Positions 48,369-54,379 of a DNA stretch of 54,379 bases are shown here, in pieces. The stretch is from CAIPFQ01 sp964641775. Its GTDB lineage: Bacteria; Chlamydiota; Chlamydiia; Chlamydiales; SM23-39. The stretch's first letter is position 1, and each line of letters begins with the position of its first letter. Both the position numbers and the translations under genes were made by a program. Below the pieces are notes generated by a model. That model searched no databases. It was given only the letters and a program-made list of their open reading frames with translations, and was not told the DNA's origin. The DNA is taken from the NCBI GenBank assembly GCA_964641775.1, contig CAZXLK010000002.1, positions 1-54,379 on the forward strand. Reading direction: 5' to 3'.

Positions 48369-49240
48369 GGGTTAATTTTTTTCTCAAGATTTAGGGTTTT
48401 GGAAATAGTTTTAGCAAAGGCAACATTGCTGGAATGACCGGATCGCACTGCAATGATATGAGCGAGAAGGGGAAATCCAATGAGTGCAAGATCTCCAATG
48501 AGATCTAAAATTTTATGGCGCACCATTTCATCTTCAAAACGGGCTCCTTCCGGATTTAAAATCCTCCCTCCCTGGATCACCAAAGCATTTTCCAAGCCAC
48601 CGCCTTTAATGATCCCTTTCTCTATGAAAGGGACAATTTCTTCATATAGCGAGAAGGTGCGGCATGATGCAATTTCTGCTTTATAACGAAGCGGCTGCAA
48701 AGAAAACGAATAATATTGGGAACGAAGAAGGGGCGAATGGGGATAATGCATCGTATAACTCACTCGAAATTCTTGCGCGGGCAATGCAATGAGATTGATA
48801 TCGCCATTTGACCAATAAATTGGCTGAGTAATTGCGACAAATTTTCTTGGGGTATTTTGGATGGCAATCCCTGTCTTTTCAATCAGATCGACAAAAGTTA
48901 ACGCGCTTCCATCTGCTGCGGGAAGCTCGGGCCCCTCGACTTGAATTTCGGCATTATCAATCCCATAAGCATAAAGGGCGGACATCAAATGCTCCACCAT
49001 GAGAATGCTCGCTTTTTCATTTGCAAGACGGGTACACCTCGGCGCTTCTCGCACGAAAGATAAAAGCGCCGGAATCCTCGGTTTTCCCGGAAGATCGACT
49101 CTTTTAAATACAATTCCCGAATCAGGAGGGAGCGGAGAAATTTTAAAAGAGACTTTTTCTCCTGTGAAGAGACCAATCCCCGAGACGGAAGCTTCATGTT
49201 GGAGAGTTTTCTGCATGTCAGCAGTCTGAGTCTGGGTCAA
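48365..49240 (-). CDS. lpxC: UDP-3-O-acyl-N-acetylglucosamine deacetylase
   Basis: The zinc-dependent committed step of lipid A synthesis. The 291-residue product includes SVSGIGLFTGEKVSFKISPL, the first zinc His in VEHLMSALYAYGIDN, and RHKILDLIGDLALIGFPLLA with His and Asp ligands, then HIIAVRSGHSSN with the catalytic His. The start given is a TTG at 49240 with a plausible ribosome-binding site (gaggt); an ATG at 49216 (MQKTLQHEAS) also fits the family's usual N-terminus. The upstream 266 bp contain a repeat and an inverted repeat (tttcgggtt / aacccgaaa). Confidence 0.95.
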   Translation of the reverse strand: MTQTQTADMQKTLQHEASVSGIGLFTGEKVSFKISPLPPDSGIVFKRVDLPGKPRIPALLSFVREAPRCTRLANEKASILMVEHLMSALYAYGIDNAEIQVEGPELPAADGSALTFVDLIEKTGIAIQNTPRKFVAITQPIYWSNGDINLIALPAQEFRVSYTMHYPHSPLLRSQYYSFSLQPLRYKAEIASCRTFSLYEEIVPFIEKGIIKGGGLENALVIQGGRILNPEGARFEDEMVRHKILDLIGDLALIGFPLLAHIIAVRSGHSSNVAFAKTISKTLNLEKKINP

Positions 49241-49485
49241 ACAAGTACCTCGTCACAAACGAGTCTTTTTTTCGGGTTCAATTCAATATTAAAACAACAA
49301 AAAATTAACCCGAAAGTCCATTTCGACGCAACTTTTTCTTGAAGATACCGAAATGATTTGAAGAATCGGGAATATGTCAAGGAGGCGCCCCGATTTTTGT
49401 CCAAGATTTCTGGCGCCGAAGCAGCTAAACTTAAAAAGTTTAGCGATGCAGGCGGGACAAAAAGCGGTGGCTGACCGACGCAGCC

Positions 49486-49515
49486 GGGGTCCCCGATGAC
49501 GCATCGTCATTGGGG
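49486..49515. repeat. gac-gcatc-gtc palindrome, third copy
   Basis: A stem-loop ggggtccccgatgacgcatc, then gtcattgggg, between lnt and lpxC. The arms cccc(g/a)atgac and gtcattgggg enclose a gcatc loop. It matches the copies at 11227-11256 and 43819-43848 except for one compensated position (g-a-t-gac for g-a-a-gac). The surrounding bases (ggctgaccgacgcagcc) form a further small palindrome. Confidence 0.85.
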
Positions 49516-51153
49516 TGGCGTCGACAGAAACCGATTCTTCAGATTATTTCGGTATAAGTAAAGGAAGAAACTGAGGATGCTAATGGTTAGGATACACGCA
49601 TCTCCCCAAATGGTGTATAAAGTTGCCTCGGAAAAAACGGGAACGGTTAAAAAAAGCGCACCTTTTTTTCCCGGCGCTTTCATTTGGACCACCCGGCCAT
49701 AAGAATCGATGCCGGAAGTGATACCCATATTGCTCGCCCTTAAAAGGTAAACTCCATTTTCTACTGCGCGAAGTCTTGCATGATCAAAATGCTGCCGTGC
49801 GAGTTTTGAATTGGGAAACCAAACATCATTGGAAATGCTCACCAAAAGCTCAGCCCCTTTTTTTCTTAAATCCCGAACAAGCTCTGAATACATTTCCTCT
49901 AAACAAATAGGAGTCCCGATCGGAACATGGGATTGAAAAATTCTCGCTTCTTGTCCTACATCAAAAGACTCTTTGATTCCAAAAGATTTTTCTAAAAAAT
50001 TCACTACCCAGTCAAATTGAGAAAAGGGAATATATTCTCCAACAGGGGTTAAAATCCTTTTGTCATACCGCTCCATTTCTAGACTGCCGGGCTTAAATAA
50101 AAAGGCCGCATTCGTCCATTCATCTTCGCCATTATAATAATCGAGCCCTGTAATGAGATCGGCACCAAAATGATTGGCAAGGGCTTTTGCAAAATAGACA
50201 TTGGTGGCCATCCAATGTGTTTCTCCATTCTGCTCATAAGGCAAAGCAAATGGAGCCTTTAGGGGAGGCAAGGCATCAATGCTGCCGAAATAATCTTTCC
50301 ATGTTTTTTCGGCGATCGGCACGGGGCAAAATGCAATATCTGTTCGATAAGGAAACGCAGCCTCCGGCAAGACGATGAGATCCACTTTTTTAGTAAGGCA
50401 ATCCCAAACCCTTTGCCATTGAGCGAGCGGCGGGATAAAGGATAGAGGCTTTTGGCAATCCCGATTTTTTTCTTCTACCAATAAAGAGGTATCGACAAGA
50501 GCTACCGTTATCTTCTTTTCTACTTTGCTAGGATGTTTTATATGAATGAGCCCATAGCCGTAAGGAAATAGGACAAGAAAGAGCCAAACACACCCATTTT
50601 TCCAGTTTGGTTTGACGAGGACCCTTAACCCAAAAAAATTGGTCCCTATGACCCAAAATGTAAGACCATAGACCCCAAAAATTGCGGCAAGCTGCATCGA
50701 ATAGTCACTGCATGCAAGACTGAGTCCTGCCGGATTCCAGGTATATCCTGTAAAAACATAAAGGCGTGTCCATTCCAAAAGGGTAAAAGCGCCTGCCACC
50801 CCAAGACCTTGCAAAACTTTTGCCTTTTTATCTACGATCATGGAAACGAGTGCAAATTGAACACCCACTAATAAAAGTAGTCCAAGATAGACAATCAAAA
50901 TCATTGGACCCATATAACGGGTCTCGGTCATCCAGGAAAGCTGGACGCTATGTGCTGCCACGAACCAAAAAAGACACAATATAAACCGATGTTTTTTTTG
51001 ATCCAGCTCCAACATAGAGCGCCAAAAAAGGGCATATCCCAAGGCGGAAGCGAGTATCCCACAGACAGGAATCCACGCCGGCTGCCCAAAGGCAACCAGA
51101 AAAAAACTGACAAAGATATTAATAATCTTCAGGGTATTCCCTTTCCCTACCAT
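49507..51153 (-). CDS. lnt: Apolipoprotein N-acyltransferase
   Basis: This enzyme adds the third acyl chain to lipoproteins in the inner membrane. About six hydrophobic helices (residues about 5-215) precede a nitrilase-like periplasmic domain with the Glu-Lys-Cys triad in VLPEAAFPYR, ERYDKRILTPVGEYIPF and IGTPICLEEMYSE. A last membrane helix ends the chain (WGDACILTISILSFFLYLY). The start is uncertain: the ATG at 51153 overlaps doxX by 35 bp, upstream in-frame ATGs overlap more, and a ggaaaggga-like site suggests that initiation could be even further downstream at a rare codon. It would process the lipoprotein at 8251. The stop overlaps the palindrome at 49486. Confidence 0.92.
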   Translation of the reverse strand: MVGKGNTLKIINIFVSFFLVAFGQPAWIPVCGILASALGYALFWRSMLELDQKKHRFILCLFWFVAAHSVQLSWMTETRYMGPMILIVYLGLLLLVGVQFALVSMIVDKKAKVLQGLGVAGAFTLLEWTRLYVFTGYTWNPAGLSLACSDYSMQLAAIFGVYGLTFWVIGTNFFGLRVLVKPNWKNGCVWLFLVLFPYGYGLIHIKHPSKVEKKITVALVDTSLLVEEKNRDCQKPLSFIPPLAQWQRVWDCLTKKVDLIVLPEAAFPYRTDIAFCPVPIAEKTWKDYFGSIDALPPLKAPFALPYEQNGETHWMATNVYFAKALANHFGADLITGLDYYNGEDEWTNAAFLFKPGSLEMERYDKRILTPVGEYIPFSQFDWVVNFLEKSFGIKESFDVGQEARIFQSHVPIGTPICLEEMYSELVRDLRKKGAELLVSISNDVWFPNSKLARQHFDHARLRAVENGVYLLRASNMGITSGIDSYGRVVQMKAPGKKGALFLTVPVFSEATLYTIWGDACILTISILSFFLYLYRNNLKNRFLSTPPQ

Positions 51154-51586
51154 GTGCACCATGCAAAATGACAATGAGAAGACCGCCAAGGATGGCCAGG
51201 TTTTTTAAAAATGCAGAGATAGCAAGGGTTTTTTCAGTCCCTTCTAAAAACCAAAAATGCTGCATCAAGATGGTTGATGGGACAAGGACAAGGATCAAAA
51301 AAAATGCCCCCAATTTTTCTTTAATACCGAACAAAAGAAGGAGGGCCCCCAATATTTCTAAAAAGGTTAAGACCATCAAAATCACAGGAAGCCAGACGAC
51401 TGCCCCGTTAAAAAAACCTTGAAAGCCTTGCCAAGTGGTCGTATGAATTTGCCACTCGCCAAAAACAGAGATGAGCTGTTTTTCGACATTTTTCCAATAA
51501 AGTATTTGATATATTCCAGAAACAAGAAAACCTATAGAAAGGAAGATTCTAGCTAAAATAGCCACTAAGGCCCTTAATATTCCCAT
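51119..51586 (-). CDS. DoxX-family membrane protein
   Basis: A 155-residue protein with four predicted membrane helices (ILARIFLSIGFLVSGIYQIL; VVWLPVILMVLTFLEILGAL; LGAFFLILVLVPSTILMQHF; LAILGGLLIVILHGA), matching the DoxX layout. DoxX proteins are poorly characterised and have been linked to thiosulfate oxidation and redox stress in other bacteria. Its end overlaps the start of lnt, so the two are probably co-expressed. It is divergent from the rsmB-like gene with a 34-bp gap. Confidence 0.82.
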   Translation of the reverse strand: MGILRALVAILARIFLSIGFLVSGIYQILYWKNVEKQLISVFGEWQIHTTTWQGFQGFFNGAVVWLPVILMVLTFLEILGALLLLFGIKEKLGAFFLILVLVPSTILMQHFWFLEGTEKTLAISAFLKNLAILGGLLIVILHGAHGREREYPEDY

Positions 51587-51606
51587 ATACTAAGAATGTC
51601 AAAACG

Positions 51607-51612
51607 TATAAA
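51607..51612 (+). promoter_or_regulatory. -10-like element before the rsmB-like gene
   Basis: TATAAA ends 8 nt before the ATG at 51621 in a 34-bp divergent gap. There is no convincing -35 and no Shine-Dalgarno. It is listed because it repeats the close -10-to-ATG spacing seen at four other genes. Confidence 0.3.
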
Positions 51613-51620
51613 TTAGCGCC

Positions 51621-52715
51621 ATGAAAACCCCATTTTGCGATTATCATATTGCTTCTTTTTTTACTCAGTACCTGCAAAAAAAGAGCCCTTTGGATTTGGC
51701 CCTCTCTAAATATTTTAAAGCACATAAAAGCCTGGGCTCAAAAGACCGCAAGATCATTGGCGACACTGTTTATGGGATGGTCCGGTGGAAATCCTTGATC
51801 GACCACCTATGCTCTTCCCCCGAACACCTGGACAGGATCCATTGCTACAAAAACCTCGATTGGAAAAATATTCCCATCCGTTTTGCCCTCCCAGAATGGC
51901 TTTACTCTAAACTCGTAAAAGATTTTGGAGAGATGCAAGCCCAAAAGCTATGTAAAATTTTTAATACCGAAGCGCCTGTTACAATCAGAGCCAACCTTTT
52001 AAAAACGACTCGGAATCAGTTATTAGAGCGCCTCCAAGGCCATCCTACGAAACATGCCCCTCATGGGATCCAATTTGCCAAAAGGCTTCCCCTATTTTCC
52101 TACCCTGAATTTAAAGAGGGTCTTTTTGAAGTGCAAGATGAAGGGAGCCAAATGGTCTCTTTAGAGGTTGCGGCAAAACCCGGCGATATTGTTCTCGATT
52201 ATTGCAGCGGCTCCGGAGGCAAAACCCTGGCCTTCGCCCACCTCATGCAAGGACGGGGTCAGATTTATCTGCATGATATCCGCCCCCAAATCCTAGTGGA
52301 AGCCAAACAAAGGTTGAAGAGGGCCGGCATTCAAAATGCCCAAATTGTAAAATCAACTCCGGCCCATCTCAAAGGAAAATGCGATTGGGTCTTAATTGAC
52401 GTCCCTTGCTCAGGAACCGGCACCTTGAGAAGGAACCCCGACCAAAAGTGGAATTTGGATCAGGCTGCTATCGATCGTCTGATCATCGAACAAAGAACGA
52501 TCGCTAAAGAGGCAATCTACTATTTGAAACCAAATGGCAAACTAGTCTATGCAACCTGCAGCATTTTAAAAGAAGAAAATGAGGCCCAAGTAAAGCATTT
52601 TCTTGAGACTCTTCCTCTTCATCTGGAAAAACCCCCATCAATGCTTTTTCCACAGGAGGGGGGAATGGATGGATTTTTCGTTGCTACCTTTAAAAAAAAC
52701 GGTTATGATTCTTAG
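51621..52715 (+). CDS. RNA (cytosine-C5)-methyltransferase, RsmB/NSUN type
   Basis: A 364-residue S-adenosylmethionine-dependent enzyme. The N-terminal 130 residues resemble the NusB-like region (KSLGSKDRKIIGDTVYGMVR). The methyltransferase core has motif I (VLDYCSGSGGKTLAFAHLM, about 193-211), motif IV with a Cys (IDVPCSGTGTLRRNPDQKW, about 260-278) and motif VI with the catalytic Cys (LVYATCSILKEENEAQV, about 310-326). The target is probably 16S rRNA C967 if it is the RsmB equivalent, but tRNA is possible. Its end overlaps the possible upstream start of the next gene. Confidence 0.92.
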   Translation: MKTPFCDYHIASFFTQYLQKKSPLDLALSKYFKAHKSLGSKDRKIIGDTVYGMVRWKSLIDHLCSSPEHLDRIHCYKNLDWKNIPIRFALPEWLYSKLVKDFGEMQAQKLCKIFNTEAPVTIRANLLKTTRNQLLERLQGHPTKHAPHGIQFAKRLPLFSYPEFKEGLFEVQDEGSQMVSLEVAAKPGDIVLDYCSGSGGKTLAFAHLMQGRGQIYLHDIRPQILVEAKQRLKRAGIQNAQIVKSTPAHLKGKCDWVLIDVPCSGTGTLRRNPDQKWNLDQAAIDRLIIEQRTIAKEAIYYLKPNGKLVYATCSILKEENEAQVKHFLETLPLHLEKPPSMLFPQEGGMDGFFVATFKKNGYDS

Positions 52716-52719
52716 CGCT

Positions 52720-53730
52720 ATGTATAAATATATCTTCCTTGCTGCCTTGCCCCTCTTTGCCCAGATGCAGCAGGCCAATATGGGCGATAAAAAAATTGTT
52801 TTTCAAAATACGATCGTGGCCAAGGTCAATGGCAATACCATCTCCATGATGGATGTAAAAAAGAAGCTCGACATGCACTTTCATCAACATTATCCCCATT
52901 TAGCCGATTCCAGTACTGCCCGGCATCAGTTTTATGAAAAAAGCTGGAGGCAAATTATGATGGAAATGATCGACAATCAGCTGATTTTAGCAGATGCTGA
53001 AGCCCATCAAATTAAAACCTCTGATGCCGATGTCAGGCAAACAATGGATGAGCGCTTTGGCCCAAATACCTTAGAAACGCTGGAAAAAATCGGTCTTACA
53101 TACGATGAAGCTTTCAAACTCGTTAAAAATGAGATCATTGTCCAAAGGATGAGCTGGTTTTTCATCCAAGCCAAGGCCTTCCACGCGGTCACTCCCCTAT
53201 CGATTAAAAAAGCTTATCAGAGCTATCTCGAAGAACATCCTCCCTATAATGAGCTTAAATATCGAGTGGTAACGATTCAAAGTCAAAACCTAGAAGTTAC
53301 AGCAAACCTCGTATATAATCATCTCATCCAAAATAAAAAAAGCCCGGAGCTTCTTGAAAGCTCTCTCAAAGAGATCGATCCATCGATTCAAATCTCATCC
53401 GAATATACCGCATCCGATCTAGAAATTTCAGAAACTCTACGCAATACTCTTCACACCCTTCTTCCCGAAAGCTACAGTGAACCTGCAATTCAAACGAGTA
53501 GAGCTGCAAACAAAAAGGTAGCAAGAATTTATTATCTGGCATCTCTAACCGATCACCCGGCATCAACTTTTCAAGAATTATCTCAAACGCTTCGCGATCA
53601 GCTTTTGCAAACGGCAATGGCAAAAGAGTCGACTACTTATCTGAACAAACTTCGTAACAATTTTGGCTTTGACACGGCTTATCTCAAAGAAACCGTACCC
53701 GACGACATGCATCCCTTTTCATTGCAATGA
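52720..53730 (+). CDS. SurA-like periplasmic chaperone
   Basis: A 336-residue exported protein: signal peptide MYKYIFLAALPLFA, then IVAKVNGNTISMMDVKKKLD and MMEMIDNQLILADAEAHQIK, which form the SurA/PrsA N-terminal chaperone pattern. The region after about residue 170 (LKYRVVTIQSQNLEVTANLV) could be a degenerate parvulin/PPIase domain, without clear catalytic residues. It would escort outer-membrane proteins such as the secretin to the membrane. An ATG at 52705 adds five residues (MILSA) and overlaps the upstream gene. It overlaps ksgA by 4 bp. Confidence 0.8.
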   Translation: MYKYIFLAALPLFAQMQQANMGDKKIVFQNTIVAKVNGNTISMMDVKKKLDMHFHQHYPHLADSSTARHQFYEKSWRQIMMEMIDNQLILADAEAHQIKTSDADVRQTMDERFGPNTLETLEKIGLTYDEAFKLVKNEIIVQRMSWFFIQAKAFHAVTPLSIKKAYQSYLEEHPPYNELKYRVVTIQSQNLEVTANLVYNHLIQNKKSPELLESSLKEIDPSIQISSEYTASDLEISETLRNTLHTLLPESYSEPAIQTSRAANKKVARIYYLASLTDHPASTFQELSQTLRDQLLQTAMAKESTTYLNKLRNNFGFDTAYLKETVPDDMHPFSLQ

Positions 53731-54379
53731 AATTGTTCGACCTGCTTCTTTTTCTAGATTCCATCCAAAGGCGGCCAAGTAGAGCTTTATCACAAAATTT
53801 TCTCATCGATGAGAATATCGTAAGAAAAATCATTCAACTAGCAAAAGTTACCCCCGACGAAAATGTCTTGGAAATCGGCCCGGGACCGGGCGCCCTCACC
53901 TCCCAACTTCTTTCCACCGGCGCCAAAGTTTTTGCAGTAGAAAAGGATCCCATTTTTTCTCAAGAGCTCAGCCGTTTCCAAAATCCAAATCTCACCTCCA
54001 TCCATGCCGATTTTCTAAAATTCGATCTCTCTACCCTTCCCAGCCCCATCAAAGTGGTGGCCAATCTCCCCTACAACATCACAACTCCAATCCTAGAAAT
54101 ACTTCTCACTTCCCAAAAATTCACAACCCTAACCCTGATGGTCCAAAAAGAGCTTGCCGACCGAATTTTTGCTTCGCCCGGATCCAAAGATTTTAGTTCT
54201 CTCAGCATCTTCGTACAGTTCTACACCACCCTCGATTCTTCCTTCAAAGTTCCGGCATCATGTTTCTATCCCAAGCCAACCGTCGATTCCAAAGTGATCC
54301 ATCTCACTCCAAGAAAGCCGCCCCTGCAAGATCCCACTCCCTTTTTCGCCCTAGTGCGAAAAGCCTTCGGCCAGCGCCG
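53727..54379 (+). CDS. ksgA: 16S rRNA dimethyladenosine transferase, partial at window end
   Basis: The open frame from ATG 53727, overlapping the chaperone's TGA, runs off the end of the window after 217 codons. It shows RALSQNFLIDENIVRKII, motif I VLEIGPGPGALTSQLL (about 47-62) and VVANLPYNITTPILEILL (about 110-127, the NLPY catalytic motif), then YPKPTVDSKVIHL. KsgA dimethylates two adjacent adenines near the 3' end of 16S rRNA as a late step of 30S assembly. About 60 residues are missing at the C-terminus because the window stops. Confidence 0.96.
   Translation, partial: MKLFDLLLFLDSIQRRPSRALSQNFLIDENIVRKIIQLAKVTPDENVLEIGPGPGALTSQLLSTGAKVFAVEKDPIFSQELSRFQNPNLTSIHADFLKFDLSTLPSPIKVVANLPYNITTPILEILLTSQKFTTLTLMVQKELADRIFASPGSKDFSSLSIFVQFYTTLDSSFKVPASCFYPKPTVDSKVIHLTPRKPPLQDPTPFFALVRKAFGQR

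Noticed and set aside
49261..49320. Inverted repeat tttcgggtt / aacccgaaa upstream of lpxC as terminator of lnt.
   Set aside because: The loop is over 30 nt and no T-tract follows on the minus strand; the lpxC and lnt genes are also in the same direction, so the role is unclear.

Overview
The window comes from a member of the Chlamydiae outside the classical Chlamydia genus (an environmental, Parachlamydiales-type organism). Three things point there. A type III secretion block runs sctN-sctO-sctP-sctQ-sctC, as the chlamydial cdsN-O-P-Q-C genes do. A 20-kb minus-strand block runs rplC...rplQ-gapA, lacks rpsJ, rpsN, rpmD and rpmJ, and is preceded by fmt-lpxA-fabZ-lpxC-lnt; this is the Chlamydia trachomatis order as I remember it. 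Finally, the accessory proteins between them (BTB/LRR and LRR proteins, Inc-like membrane proteins) are of the kind expanded in amoeba-associated chlamydiae. Species is not assigned.

Layout. 1-9656 (+): the T3SS ATPase, stalk, ruler and C-ring genes and a very large secretin, then a lipoprotein gene whose 5' end is built from a duplicated palindromic repeat, and a YidD-like gene. 9752-13006 (-): a mannose-1-phosphate guanylyltransferase/isomerase, a secreted G1 (glutamic) peptidase and an inositol-monophosphatase-family enzyme. 13078-13992 (+): a Nudix protein. 14000-20552 (-): a probable five-gene effector operon (nucleotidyltransferase-fold protein, LRR protein, three tandem BTB-LRR paralogues). 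20662-21440 (+): a HigBA-type toxin-antitoxin module with a palindrome on its promoter. 21532-25070: ispD, an MFS antiporter coupled to an exported acireductone dioxygenase, and an unknown protein. 25243-28726: a three-gene phospholipid-synthesis operon, a convergent VTT/DedA-like membrane protein, and a HEPN protein with a coupled partner.

28727-29660 has no credible protein gene. It holds a mosaic of GC-rich palindromes next to a tRNA-Leu(UAA) gene whose 3' end is partly duplicated 634 bp away. 29684-43496 (-) is a chlamydia-type hypothetical gene, gapA, and the ribosomal protein/rpoA/secY superoperon. 43876-46113 (-) holds an SLBB-type membrane protein and two Inc-like paralogues at the position of CT529/Cap1. 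46174-51586 (-) is fmt-lpxA-fabZ-lpxC-lnt-doxX. 51621-end (+) is an rsmB-like methyltransferase, a SurA-like chaperone and a truncated ksgA.

Repeats are the main non-coding theme. One family is made of degenerate hexamers (cggtca/cggtat and cgtgaacg/gcgttacc). A second is a palindrome centred on gac-gcatc-gtc, present three times. A third is a roughly 110-bp 'ccaccgagaacaccgag' palindrome, in tandem. The fourth is the mosaic beside tRNA-Leu. Several plus- and minus-strand genes also have a -10 hexamer only 8-11 nt before the start codon and no Shine-Dalgarno, suggesting leaderless messages. All functional statements rest on reading motifs and on remembered family knowledge; no database search was run.
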